Below are positions 1-8,121 of a stretch of DNA of 60,052 bases, piece by piece. Numbering within the stretch: the first letter of the stretch is position 1; each line of letters begins with the position of its first letter. Made by a program: the position numbers and the translations under genes. Below the pieces are notes generated by a model. It searched no databases. It saw only the letters and a list, made by a program, of their open reading frames with translations, and was not told the DNA's origin. Source of the stretch: Bacteroidaceae bacterium (GTDB taxonomy: Bacteria; Bacteroidota; Bacteroidia; Bacteroidales; Bacteroidaceae); contig JAILQO010000035.1 of the NCBI GenBank assembly GCA_024698925.1, forward strand, positions 1 through 60,052, written 5' to 3'.

Positions 1-22
1 GGTTTGAATCCTATAGGAGTCA
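1..22 (+). tRNA. 3' end of a tRNA gene (partial, isotype unknown)
   Basis: The first bases read as half a T-arm (GG, loop TTTGAAT, CCTAT) followed by a seven-base acceptor strand AGGAGTC and discriminator A. The 5' part lies outside the window, so the anticodon cannot be read. It stands 32 bases before tRNA-Tyr in a tRNA cluster, which supports the call. The T-loop has T where C56 is usual. No CCA is encoded, as in the other tRNAs here. Confidence 0.6.
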
Positions 23-54
23 CTTCTTTGAAATGTTGAAACAAGAGAATGTCT

Positions 55-137
55 GGGCGGATACCAGAGTGGCCAAATGGGGCAGACTGTAAATCTGCTG
101 GTTGTTACCTTCGGTGGTTCGAATCCATCTCCGCCCA
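55..137 (+). tRNA. tRNA-Tyr (anticodon GTA)
   Basis: The acceptor GGGCGGA pairs with TCCGCCC and the discriminator is A. The anticodon stem GCAGA/TCTGC encloses loop CTGTAAA, giving anticodon GTA at 89-91. A long variable arm (about 83 bases in total) fits a class II tRNA-Tyr. CCA is not encoded. Confidence 0.95.
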
Positions 138-148
138 CTCCCTTTTTT

Positions 149-221
<73 letters not shown>

Positions 222-227
222 CTCTTC

Positions 228-302
228 GGTGCGTTAGTTCAGTCTGGTTAGAATACATGCCTGTCACGCATGGGGTCACGGGTTCGAGCCCCGTACGCAC
301 CG
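228..302 (+). tRNA. tRNA-Asp (anticodon GTC)
   Basis: The acceptor GGTGCGT pairs with ACGCACC, with discriminator G. The anticodon stem CATGC/GCATG encloses loop CTGTCAC, giving anticodon GTC. The T-arm is ACGGG TTCGAGC CCCGT. It is the last gene of the cluster and is followed four bases later by an intrinsic terminator. Confidence 0.95.
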
Positions 303-305
303 CAT

Positions 306-333
306 AAGCCTCTCTTCGGAGAGGCTTTTTTAT
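306..333 (+). terminator. Intrinsic terminator of the tRNA cluster
   Basis: A perfect 9-bp stem AAGCCTCTC/GAGAGGCTT closes a TTCG tetraloop and is followed by a T-rich tract. It lies directly behind tRNA-Asp. Confidence 0.9.
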
Positions 334-353
334 TTATAGACAAAATACACTCC

Positions 354-403
354 ATCGATTCAAACGACCGATTGAATCGATTCATTGGCTTGTTTGAATC
401 GAT
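354..403. repeat. Nested ATCGAT-centred inverted repeats
   Basis: Arms ATCGATTCAAAC (354-365) and GTTTGAATCGAT (392-403) are exact inverted copies. Between them lies the 12-bp palindrome TGAATCGATTCA (373-384). This falls in the non-coding stretch 334-598 between the tRNA cluster and ilvC, where no credible gene is seen. The same stretch also holds the near-perfect palindrome CGGAAGGTCCTTCCG (526-540). Function unknown. Confidence 0.8.
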
Positions 404-598
404 TGACCCATTTTCAGCTTCCTAGAACGCACCATAGCAACATGCCATTTCACTACAAGAGAAAAGGCATATCGCTATTTACGCAACTACTATTCCACAA
501 CTGCGCAAAGGCTTTTGCACAATTTCGGAAGGTCCTTCCGTAAGAATAACCATTCCCCCGATTTCGTAAAGAAATCCATTTATTTTTCACCATCCGTC

Positions 599-626
599 AC
601 AAAAAAGCCTCCCGGCTTGGGAGGCT
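599..626 (-). terminator. Intrinsic terminator of ilvC
   Basis: Read on the minus strand, the stem AGCCTCCC/GGGAGGCT has a 5-base loop and is followed by a T-run. It lies 28 bases beyond the ilvC stop codon and closes the branched-chain amino acid operon. Confidence 0.88.
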
Positions 627-653
627 CTATCTTTGGTGTGTGGTGACGCTTGC

Positions 654-1697
654 TTAGTTGTTTTCAGGACGAAGCTGGCGAACGACGGCCGCGGTACGCC
701 ACATCTCGCTTTCGCGGAGCGCTGCAAGTTCTTTTTCGAGACCCTCACGGTATCCGGGCTTGCTGTTGCTGTCGATGCTAATCTGCGCCTCGTTGCCGCA
801 CTTGACGCTGGAATAAAGCTTCTCTACGACAGGCTTGATGGCATCGTGGAACGGCCCCATCCAGTCCAGAGCGCCGCGCTGGGCGGTGGTGGAGCAGTTA
901 GCGTACATCCAGTCCATACCCTTCTGTGCAAAGAGAGGCATGAGGCTCTGGGTGAGCTCCTCGACGGTCTCGTTGAAGGCCTCGGAGGGTGTGTGGCCGT
1001 TCTCGCGCAGCACCTCGTACTGTGCCAGGAGCAGGCCTTGGATAGCACCCATCAGGGAGCCACGCTCGCCGGTGAGGTCGGAGGTGGCTTCGCGCTGGAA
1101 GGTGGTCTCGAAGAGGTAGCCGCTACCGATACCGATACCGAAAGCGAGAACTTTCTCGAGGGCCTTGCCGCTGGCATCCTGATAGATGGCGTAGCTGCTG
1201 TTGAGGCCGCGACCTTCGAGGAACATGGTGCGCAGGCTGGTGCCGCTGCCCTTGGGGGCTACCATGATGACATCGATATCCTTGGGAGGGACAACGCCGG
1301 TGCGGTCGCTCCAGGTGATGGCGAACCCGTGGGAGAAGTAAAGGGTCTTGCCTGCGGTGAGGTGGGGCTTGATGGTGGGCCACAGCTGCATCTGAGCAGC
1401 ATCGGAAAGCAGCAGGCATACGATGGTGCCACGCTCGGCAGCCTCCTCGAGGGAGAACAGGGTCTCGCCGGGAACCCAGCCGTCTGCTACAGCCTTGTCA
1501 TAAGTCTTACCCTGACGCTGGCCTACGATGACGTTGAAGCCGTTGTCGCGCAGGTTACAAGCCTGACCAGGGCCCTGTACGCCGTAACCGAGGACGGCGA
1601 TGGTCTCGTTTTTCAGCACCTCACGTGCCTTCTCCAGGGGGAACTCCTCGCGGGTCATCACTTCCTCAATGACGCCGCCAAAATTCATTTTTGCCAT
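654..1697 (-). CDS. ilvC: Ketol-acid reductoisomerase
   Basis: This is the second step of valine/isoleucine synthesis: NADPH- and Mg2+-dependent isomeration and reduction of acetolactate or acetohydroxybutyrate in the cytoplasm. The 347-residue product has the nucleotide-binding loop GYGVQGPGQA (about residues 38-47) and the knotted C-terminal domain. The four metal ligands keep class I spacing: D207, E211, E243, E247. The length and GPGQ loop are typical of Bacteroidetes. Unlike the tight ilvD-thioesterase block upstream, it follows a gap of about 150 bases that contains a TATCTTTG promoter element, so it can probably be transcribed separately. The start at 1697 gives the expected N-terminus. 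Confidence 0.97.
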   Translation of the reverse strand: MAKMNFGGVIEEVMTREEFPLEKAREVLKNETIAVLGYGVQGPGQACNLRDNGFNVIVGQRQGKTYDKAVADGWVPGETLFSLEEAAERGTIVCLLLSDAAQMQLWPTIKPHLTAGKTLYFSHGFAITWSDRTGVVPPKDIDVIMVAPKGSGTSLRTMFLEGRGLNSSYAIYQDASGKALEKVLAFGIGIGSGYLFETTFQREATSDLTGERGSLMGAIQGLLLAQYEVLRENGHTPSEAFNETVEELTQSLMPLFAQKGMDWMYANCSTTAQRGALDWMGPFHDAIKPVVEKLYSSVKCGNEAQISIDSNSKPGYREGLEKELAALRESEMWRTAAVVRQLRPENN

Positions 1698-1763
1698 TTG
1701 ATTTTTATCACGGGCTGAACCCGCAGTTTAATGTTTAATGTTTGTTGTTTAACGTTATGGCCG

Positions 1764-1771
1764 CAAAGATA
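1764..1771 (-). promoter_or_regulatory. Bacteroidetes -7 element for ilvC
   Basis: TATCTTTG on the minus strand matches the Bacteroidetes -7 consensus TAnnTTTG and lies 67 bases upstream of the ilvC start. No clear -33 TTTG is seen, so the assignment rests on the -7 element and its position. Confidence 0.6.
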
Positions 1772-1844
1772 GACATTTTCACGCAGAAAAAGGCACATTC
1801 GCTGATAATATTTCTGTCAAAATGTGGTTTTTGTTGATTTATGA

Positions 1845-2618
1845 CTATTCCCAGACGATTGTTGCCTGCACAACGGTCTCGCCTACTGGCTTATCCGAAC
1901 TGCCTACGTGCTTGCGGATTTCGACGAGCTGTTCTGCAGGATTTCCTGCGGCAGCCTCGTGATAGAGCGTGAGCGTGTCGCCATAGTAGGATTCAGCCTT
2001 GTAGGCGATATCCAGACGCTGGACGCGATGCTGCTCGAACTGCTGGCGCGGGAAGAGGTCGAGGATGTGCTCGATGTACTTGATGGAGTTGATATGCCCG
2101 TTGATATCAACGTCGGAGTAGTGGGTCGGAACCTCAACAGCGTGGGGCTCAGCGAGCCTGACGCGAGCGTTGAACTTATCGATGGGACAGGGCTTCTCGT
2201 CGGCCGTGAGGACGTATTTGAGGATGTCACCATCCTTGAGTGTGAGCAGGTTGGCGGGCTGGCGCGTGGCGACATCTATCATGGCCCATATACTGCGGGC
2301 ATAGCCGTAGATGCGGCCATCGTCGGCGTTACGGATCAGGAAGTTACGCTCGGTGAAGAGCTTCATCACGCTCTCGACCCATGTCTCCACCTCTACCCGC
2401 TCGTACTGTGCCGGCATCTCTGCGAGCTCAATGCTCAGGCGCGAGAGCACCCAGGTATAATGTGCCTCGTTGAGCTGGTCAATGCCCCATCCGCGGCTGT
2501 GGGAGTGGCTCCCTGCCGCGTTCAGCAGATGGTTGCCGAGCACGCCCATGAACAGGCGGCCCGTGAAATCTACGTGGAAGGGTTCAACGACAAAGGAGTA
2601 ACGTTCAATCTTATCCAT
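1845..2618 (-). CDS. Acyl-ACP thioesterase (FatA/FatB-like)
   Basis: Predicted to hydrolyse acyl-ACP and release free fatty acids; double-hotdog fold in the cytoplasm. The start at 2618 gives a 257-residue protein beginning MDKIERYSF. A longer upstream reading would run deep into ilvN and adds unrelated sequence. N-terminal hotdog features include RLFMGVLGNHLLNAAG and the W-rich stretch near ALSVIW-type strands; the C-terminal hotdog has the YSDVDINGHINSIKY motif with the D-N-H pattern expected in this family. The start codon overlaps the end of ilvN by 8 bases, indicating translational coupling. A thioesterase between ilvN and ilvC is common in Bacteroidales; its link to branched-chain metabolism (perhaps branched fatty acids) is inference. 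Confidence 0.88.
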   Translation of the reverse strand: MDKIERYSFVVEPFHVDFTGRLFMGVLGNHLLNAAGSHSHSRGWGIDQLNEAHYTWVLSRLSIELAEMPAQYERVEVETWVESVMKLFTERNFLIRNADDGRIYGYARSIWAMIDVATRQPANLLTLKDGDILKYVLTADEKPCPIDKFNARVRLAEPHAVEVPTHYSDVDINGHINSIKYIEHILDLFPRQQFEQHRVQRLDIAYKAESYYGDTLTLYHEAAAGNPAEQLVEIRKHVGSSDKPVGETVVQATIVWE

Positions 2619-3162
2619 GCTTCTCTTTCTCCCTCTCTGCGAGATAATCATCCAGTTGTTCGCGCGTACCACGCGTGATACAGATGCGACCGGAACGAGC
2701 AAACTGACGGACCACGCCGAGGCTGTTGAGGGCCTCATAGAGCGAGAGGATATCCTCTGTGGTGCCCGTCTTCTCGATGGCGGCATAGGTGGGGTTGACC
2801 TCCACGATGCGGGCGCCGTGGTGGCGTACGATGCGACACACCTCAGGGTTCTCCATCACCGCAGGTGCGGAGATCTTGAGTAGCGATGTCTCCTGCAGGA
2901 AGATTTCATCATCCGTATAATAGCGGGCCTGGAGCACGTCAATGCGCTTCTCAATCTGCGCCTTCAGCATCTTCACCATCTCTTCCGTACAGTAGCATGT
3001 GATGGTGTACTTGTGGACACCCGGTGTGCTACTGGCCGACACGTTCAGGCTCTCAATATTGACTTGACGGCGTGTGAAAACAGCTGTCACCTGATTCAGG
3101 ATACCTGCGATATTCTCGGAATAGACGAGGAGAGTATATAACTTTTCCATTTCACTTGTCAT
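2611..3162 (-). CDS. ilvN: Acetolactate synthase small (regulatory) subunit
   Basis: This is the regulatory partner of IlvB; it confers valine feedback control on acetolactate synthase. The 183-residue product starts with an ACT domain (about residues 6-80; NIAGILNQVTAVFTRR, NIESLNVS) and continues with the second small-subunit domain ending near LDDYLAE. The start at 3162 overlaps the ilvB stop by 11 bases; an in-frame ATG at 3150 would give MEKLYTLLVY, equally plausible, so the first four residues are uncertain. It overlaps the thioesterase start by 8 bases. The overlaps imply coupled translation of ilvB, ilvN and the thioesterase. Confidence 0.96.
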   Translation of the reverse strand: MTSEMEKLYTLLVYSENIAGILNQVTAVFTRRQVNIESLNVSASSTPGVHKYTITCYCTEEMVKMLKAQIEKRIDVLQARYYTDDEIFLQETSLLKISAPAVMENPEVCRIVRHHGARIVEVNPTYAAIEKTGTTEDILSLYEALNSLGVVRQFARSGRICITRGTREQLDDYLAEREKEKHG

Positions 3163-4870
3163 TTTTTATTTCCAACTGCATCTCATCGATGCTCTTGCCC
3201 GGAGGTGTCATGGGTAGCACATCGTCATCCTCAAGGATGGCACATTCAAGCAAATAGGGGCCCTTGGTGACCAACATCCGCTCTATAGCTGCAGGCAGGT
3301 CGATGCGATCGGTGACGATGTCATAGGAAATGCCGTAGCCCTTGGCTATCAGTTCATAGCAGGGATTCATCATACGCGTAAACGACTTGCGACGCTGCCA
3401 GAACATGTCCTGCCACTGGCGGACATTGCCTAGATAGTTGTTATTCATGAGAATCATCTTCACAGGCGCCTGTTGCTCCATGATGGTACCGAGCTCCTCG
3501 ATACACATCTGGAAACCACCGTCGCCCATGAAACAGCAGACGGTACGGTCAGGGGCACCAAAGGTGGCACCAATCGCAGCCGGCATACCGTAGCCCATCG
3601 TGCCCAGACCGCCGCTGGTACAGAGGCTGCGACGTTTGGGATAACGGAAATAGCGCGTGGCGAAAAGCTGGTTCTGGCCTACGTCGGTAACCAGAACGGC
3701 ATCGCCCTGCGTGGCTTCAGCAACGGCATTGACGACCTCGCCCATGAGTAGCGGGCCTTCAGAGGGGTGAATGGCCGGCTCTATGACCATGATGCGTTCC
3801 TTCTCGTCCAAGGGCTTGAAGGACTCGCGCCAAGCGCTGTGGTCGGCTTTATTGATGAGGGCCGTGAGGGCTGGAAGCGACTCCTTGCAGTCTGCGACCA
3901 CAGCCACATCGGCCTTGACATTCTTATTAATCTCGCTACGGTCAATATCCAGATGGATGACCTTGGCCTGCTTGGCATACGTCTTGAGACTGCCTGTGAC
4001 ACGGTCGCTGAAGCGCATACCGATGGCGATGAGGACATCACACTCCTGCTCCTTCAGGTTGACGGCGTAGTTGCCATGCATGCCCAGCATACCCACATTC
4101 AGCGGATGCGTACTAGGCAAGGCGCTAAGGCCTAACATAGTGCGACCAGCTGGGATGTCTGCCTTCTCCAAGAAAGCCATCAGTTCGTCCTGCGCACCAC
4201 CAAGCTCCACACCCTGTCCTACGAGGGCCAATGGGCGCTGGGCGCTGTTGATCAGGTCGGCAGCAGCACGCACGGAAGCGGCATCAAGCTTGGGGTAAGG
4301 CACGTAAGAACGCACGAAATCCACCTTCTCGGCCTTGAAATCGACACGCTCCGTCTGAGCATTCTTGGTGAAGTCCAGCACCACAGGGCCAGGACGGCCG
4401 CTGCGGGCTATATAGAAAGCACGACTCACCGCTCCGGCGATGTCCTCGGCACGACGAATCTGATAGCTCCACTTAGAGATGGGCTGTGCCAAACCTACGA
4501 GGTCCACTTCCTGAAATGCATCCGTACCAAGGGCGGAAACGGGCACCTGACCGGCAATCACCACGATAGGGGTAGAGTCAATCATCGCATCTGCCACGCC
4601 AGTCAGCGTATTAGTTGCACCAGGGCCGCTGGTGACGATAGCCACACCAACCTCGCCGCTCACGCGGGCAAAGCCCTCGGCAGCGTGGGTTGCGCCCTGC
4701 TCGTGGCGAACTAGGATATGATTGAAGACCTTATTGTCTCCACGTGTGTAGTCGTAGAGGGCATCATAGACGGGCATGATGGTGCCGCCTGGGTAACCGA
4801 AGATGGTCTTCACGCCCTCGGCCTGCAACGCCAACATCAGCGCCTCACTACCTGTAATATTCTGTTTCAT
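3152..4870 (-). CDS. ilvB: Acetolactate synthase large (catalytic) subunit
   Basis: A ThDP-dependent enzyme that condenses two pyruvates, or pyruvate with 2-oxobutyrate, at the entry to valine/leucine/isoleucine synthesis. The 572-residue length is normal. The N-terminal pyrimidine-binding domain carries the catalytic glutamate in RHEQGATHAAEG (E57). A central domain follows, and the C-terminal domain has the ThDP/Mg2+ motif starting GDGGFQM and ending at NNN. It lies 13 bases downstream of a small outer-membrane barrel gene and overlaps ilvN, so it is an internal gene of the ilv operon. Confidence 0.97.
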   Translation of the reverse strand: MKQNITGSEALMLALQAEGVKTIFGYPGGTIMPVYDALYDYTRGDNKVFNHILVRHEQGATHAAEGFARVSGEVGVAIVTSGPGATNTLTGVADAMIDSTPIVVIAGQVPVSALGTDAFQEVDLVGLAQPISKWSYQIRRAEDIAGAVSRAFYIARSGRPGPVVLDFTKNAQTERVDFKAEKVDFVRSYVPYPKLDAASVRAAADLINSAQRPLALVGQGVELGGAQDELMAFLEKADIPAGRTMLGLSALPSTHPLNVGMLGMHGNYAVNLKEQECDVLIAIGMRFSDRVTGSLKTYAKQAKVIHLDIDRSEINKNVKADVAVVADCKESLPALTALINKADHSAWRESFKPLDEKERIMVIEPAIHPSEGPLLMGEVVNAVAEATQGDAVLVTDVGQNQLFATRYFRYPKRRSLCTSGGLGTMGYGMPAAIGATFGAPDRTVCCFMGDGGFQMCIEELGTIMEQQAPVKMILMNNNYLGNVRQWQDMFWQRRKSFTRMMNPCYELIAKGYGISYDIVTDRIDLPAAIERMLVTKGPYLLECAILEDDDVLPMTPPGKSIDEMQLEIKNDK

Positions 4871-4883
4871 ATGTTGCTATTTC

Positions 4884-5555
4884 TCAGAACTTATATTTTA
4901 CGCCAGCAAGAGCATAGCCTTGCTCACCTACGCCCAACTCCGCAAAGCCACGAATCTGCTCAGAACCGAATTCCATGCCCAAAAAAGAGATCTGGAAATT
5001 GGGAAGAATGATGGTATTCTCATGATTGGTACCACCTTCATAGTCCTCCTTCTGGCTCTCAAACATCATGCTTGCACCAACACCAAGTTTGCTGTACATG
5101 CCGAAATACTTAGTGCGCAGATAGTCAAACTTGGCCGTGGGAATCAGGCTGAAGTTACGACGCATGGCCTTACCACAGAGTTTCTTCTCAACATTGCCAG
5201 TCACATTGTCCTGCCAATTACCATACATATCACGGTCCAGCCCCGTGAAAGCCAGAAAACCACCGAGGCCCAGCCAAGGGTTCACGTGGTAGAAATACTC
5301 TGCAGAGATGGTGGGAATATAGGATTCATCACCATAGGACGGATGTCCCGTGAAAGTGCCACCCGTACCAACCGTAGTCAACGTTGCGGTCAACAAAATC
5401 TCCGTGATATCTGTGAAGAAGCCAAAGATTGTCGTATTGGAAAGATAGCCTACGGAGAGACCTACTTCATGCTTGGTATTGTAGTACTCATTCTTCTGTG
5501 CCTGTACGCAGACGACAGACATCAGACAAAGCACTGCGACTATTGTTCTCTTCAT
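4884..5555 (-). CDS. Predicted outer-membrane beta-barrel protein, function unknown
   Basis: The 223-residue product begins with a signal peptide (MKRTIVAVLCLMSVVCVQAQ, cleavage after AQA-like site) and continues as alternating amphipathic strands with many aromatic residues. It ends in a barrel-like final strand (ALAGVKYKF) with terminal Phe. No enzyme motif was recognised. It sits 25 bases after ilvD and 13 bases before ilvB, co-directional, so it is almost certainly co-transcribed with biosynthetic genes. That is unexpected for an envelope protein. It may be a porin-like or small OmpW/opacity-type barrel; a role in amino acid synthesis is not implied. Confidence 0.75.
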   Translation of the reverse strand: MKRTIVAVLCLMSVVCVQAQKNEYYNTKHEVGLSVGYLSNTTIFGFFTDITEILLTATLTTVGTGGTFTGHPSYGDESYIPTISAEYFYHVNPWLGLGGFLAFTGLDRDMYGNWQDNVTGNVEKKLCGKAMRRNFSLIPTAKFDYLRTKYFGMYSKLGVGASMMFESQKEDYEGGTNHENTIILPNFQISFLGMEFGSEQIRGFAELGVGEQGYALAGVKYKF

Positions 5556-5580
5556 AATCTTTTAGTTAAATAGAGAAAGA

Positions 5581-7356
5581 TTATTCGATGATGCGAACGC
5601 CACCCTTGTCGGCACTGGACACACTCTGGGCATAAGCACGGAGGGAATTGGAAACCACGCGCTGACGCTGCAGGGGACGCATGGGGCGAGCAGCCAGTTC
5701 CTCATCGGACAAGCGCACGTTAATGCTGCGATTGGGGATGTCTATGTCAATGATATCGCCATCTACAATCTTGCCAATATTACCTCCACTGGCGGCCTCA
5801 GGAGAGACGTGACCGATGGAGAGGCCACTGGTACCTCCGCTGAAACGGCCGTCGGTGATGAGGGCACACTCCTTACCCATGTGCATACTCTTGATATACG
5901 AAGTGGGATAAAGCATCTCCTGCATACCCGGACCACCCTTGGGACCTTCGTGGGTAATGACAACAACATCTCCCTTCTGCACCTTGCCGCCAAGAATACC
6001 CTCGCAGGCATCTTCCTGAGAGTCAAAGACGACAGCGGGGCCGCTGAACTTCCAGATGCTCTCGTCCACACCTGCCGTCTTTACGACACAACCATCCTGG
6101 GCGATGTTACCGAAGAGGATGGCCATACCACCATCCTTCGTGTAGGCATGTTCGATATCGCGAATGCAACCAGCCACACGATCGGTATCGAAACTTTCAT
6201 AATACGTTTCCTGTGCGCCCAACTCATTACAGAACTTGCCAGCAGGAGCAGAAAGATAAACAGGAGCTTGTGCAAAGGATTTTATATCATCCGATAAGAC
6301 ATTGCCACTCAAGCGTTTAACACTCGTATCCACGAGTCTTCCTTTAGCTAATTCCCCCATCAAAGCCAGAACGCCGCCAGCGCGGCCAAACTCCTGGACA
6401 CTATACTTCTGGCTATTAGGAGCCAGTTTGCAAAGGAACGGAGTTTTGCGCGAAAGCGCATCAATGTCCTTCATCGTGAAATCTACCCCAGCCTCCTGCG
6501 CGACAGCAAGAAGGTGGAGCACGGTATTCGTGGAAGCGCCCATCGCAATATCCAGCGTCATTGCATTTAAGAAGGCTGTACGCGTTGCGATGCTGCGAGG
6601 TAGAACACTCTCGTCGCCCTCCTCATAATAGGCCAGGGCATTCTTGACAATCTGCCGGGCAGCCTGTTGCATCAGGCGGATGCGGTTCTTGTGCGTAGCA
6701 AGAATCGTACCGTTGCCTGGAAGCGAAAGACCAAGTGCCTCGGTAAGGTTATTCATAGAATTAGCCGTGAACATACCTGAACAACAGCCACAACCCGGGC
6801 AGGCACGATTCTCCACCTCGGCCAATTCCTCGTCGCTGACGGTAGGATCAGCACCCTTCACCATCGCTGCGATAAGGTCCAGATTCTCACCCTTATACTT
6901 ACCAGCCTCCATCGGACCACCGCTGACAAAAACAGCAGGGATATTCAGGCGCATGGCAGCCATCAGCATACCTGGCGTAATTTTATCGCAGTTGGAAATA
7001 CATATCATGGCATCAGCCTTATGGGCATTGACCATATATTCAACGGAATCCGCAATGATGTCGCGCGACGGTAAGGAATAAAGCATACCATCGTGGCCCA
7101 TCGCAATACCGTCATCAATCGCTATGGTATTGAACTCTGCGGCATAGCAGCCCATAGTCTCAATCTCGCGCTTGACGATTTGTCCGGCTTCATGCAAATG
7201 AGTATGACCAGGGACAAACTGCGTAAAACTATTCACGATGGCAATGATAGGCTTGCCGAACTGTTCGCGTTTCATTCCGTTGGCAACCCATAGGGCACGA
7301 GCCCCTGCCATACGACGTCCTTCGGTGCAGACGGAACTGCGAAGAGGGTGTTTCAT
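5581..7356 (-). CDS. ilvD: Dihydroxy-acid dehydratase
   Basis: Third step of branched-chain amino acid synthesis: iron-sulfur-dependent dehydration of dihydroxy acids to 2-keto acids. The chosen start at 7356 gives [18 protein letters not shown], the family N-terminus, and 591 residues. An upstream TTG would overlap the promoter and is rejected. Cluster cysteines lie in [11 protein letters not shown] and in the [17 protein letters not shown] region. The C-terminal part holds [11 protein letters not shown]. It is the first gene of the operon, followed after 25 bases by the barrel gene, with a well-formed promoter upstream. Confidence 0.97.
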   Translation of the reverse strand: MKHPLRSSVCTEGRRMAGARALWVANGMKREQFGKPIIAIVNSFTQFVPGHTHLHEAGQIVKREIETMGCYAAEFNTIAIDDGIAMGHDGMLYSLPSRDIIADSVEYMVNAHKADAMICISNCDKITPGMLMAAMRLNIPAVFVSGGPMEAGKYKGENLDLIAAMVKGADPTVSDEELAEVENRACPGCGCCSGMFTANSMNNLTEALGLSLPGNGTILATHKNRIRLMQQAARQIVKNALAYYEEGDESVLPRSIATRTAFLNAMTLDIAMGASTNTVLHLLAVAQEAGVDFTMKDIDALSRKTPFLCKLAPNSQKYSVQEFGRAGGVLALMGELAKGRLVDTSVKRLSGNVLSDDIKSFAQAPVYLSAPAGKFCNELGAQETYYESFDTDRVAGCIRDIEHAYTKDGGMAILFGNIAQDGCVVKTAGVDESIWKFSGPAVVFDSQEDACEGILGGKVQKGDVVVITHEGPKGGPGMQEMLYPTSYIKSMHMGKECALITDGRFSGGTSGLSIGHVSPEAASGGNIGKIVDGDIIDIDIPNRSINVRLSDEELAARPMRPLQRQRVVSNSLRAYAQSVSSADKGGVRIIE

Positions 7357-7392
7357 ATAGAGTTTGAGTTTATTGTTTATGTTAAAACGCCG

Positions 7393-7424
7393 CAAAATTA
7401 CGGCAAACTCTGCGCAAAAACAAA
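7393..7424 (-). promoter_or_regulatory. Promoter of the ilvD operon
   Basis: On the minus strand the -7 element TAATTTTG (7393-7400) and a -33 TTTG (7421-7424) are separated by 20 bases, matching the Bacteroidetes sigma consensus. It drives ilvD and the downstream genes. No leader peptide or attenuator was seen between it and ilvD. Confidence 0.75.
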
Positions 7425-7464
7425 TTTATCTGCCGTTTAATGCGAAAAGATGAAGAAAAATACG

Positions 7465-7472
7465 TAACTTTG
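7465..7472 (+). promoter_or_regulatory. -7 element for the FKBP gene and aroC
   Basis: TAACTTTG matches TAnnTTTG and lies 21 bases before the FKBP start codon. It diverges from the ilvD promoter about 65 bases away. The -33 box is weak. Confidence 0.6.
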
Positions 7473-7493
7473 CACGCAAAATGATAGTTATTT

Positions 7494-8084
7494 ATGGAAC
7501 AGAACAGATTTATTAAGGTTTCTTATCGCATGCTCACCAGCACTGCGGCCAGTCACAAACTCCTTTACGAGACAGAGGAAGGTAAGCCCGTTGGCTTTGT
7601 CACGGGTATGGGTCTGATGGTGGACGGCTTTGAAGAGCATCTATGCTCGCTCGCCGCTGGCGAACAGTTTGACTTCACCATCCAGCCCGCAGAAGCTTTT
7701 GGGGAGCGGGACGAGGATTTGGTACGCGCCGTACCACGCAAGATTTTCGAAATCGATGGCAAGTTCGACGACCAGCATATCTTCCCCGGCGCAGAAGTAC
7801 CCCTCATGGACAGCGAGGGTAACCACTTCATGGGCACCATCGTTGAGATCAAGGATACAGAGGTCACCGTAGACCTCAACAGTCCATTGGCCGGCAAAGT
7901 GCTGCAATTCACAGGGACAGTTTTCGAGAACCGCGAGGCTACGCTGCAGGAAATGGAACAGACCGCCAAGATACTCAGCGGAGAATGTGGCTGCAGCGGC
8001 GGATGCGGAGGCTGCGGAGGCGGCTGTGGAGAAAACGGTTGCGGAGAAGGCAACTGCGGAGGCGGTTGCGGTTGTGGCGAATAA
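7494..8084 (+). CDS. FKBP-type peptidyl-prolyl isomerase, SlyD-like, with Cys/Gly-rich tail
   Basis: Predicted cytoplasmic prolyl isomerase and chaperone. Residues 1-70 and 130-150 form the split FKBP fold typical of SlyD (TGMGLMVDGFEEHL), with an inserted flap domain between (about 70-125; PLMDSEGNHFMGTI). The last 33 or so residues contain nine cysteines spaced by glycines (CGCSGGCGGCGGGCG and CGGGCGCG). E. coli SlyD has a His/Cys-rich metal-binding tail at the same place; here the tail has no histidine, so metal preference may differ. aroC follows 37 bases later, likely in the same transcript. Confidence 0.9.
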   Translation: MEQNRFIKVSYRMLTSTAASHKLLYETEEGKPVGFVTGMGLMVDGFEEHLCSLAAGEQFDFTIQPAEAFGERDEDLVRAVPRKIFEIDGKFDDQHIFPGAEVPLMDSEGNHFMGTIVEIKDTEVTVDLNSPLAGKVLQFTGTVFENREATLQEMEQTAKILSGECGCSGGCGGCGGGCGENGCGEGNCGGGCGCGE

Positions 8085-8121
8085 AAGGGAACGACTGTAT
8101 TTTCAACTTAAATAAGATAAG

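Noticed and set aside
633..1718. Long open frame antisense to ilvC
   Set aside because: It mirrors ilvC codon structure, has no recognisable domain, promoter or start context; the ilvC frame explains the region.
2619..2786. Longer N-terminus for the thioesterase
   Set aside because: The extension lies inside ilvN and reads as low-complexity Arg/Ser; the ATG at 2618 gives a normal N-terminus.
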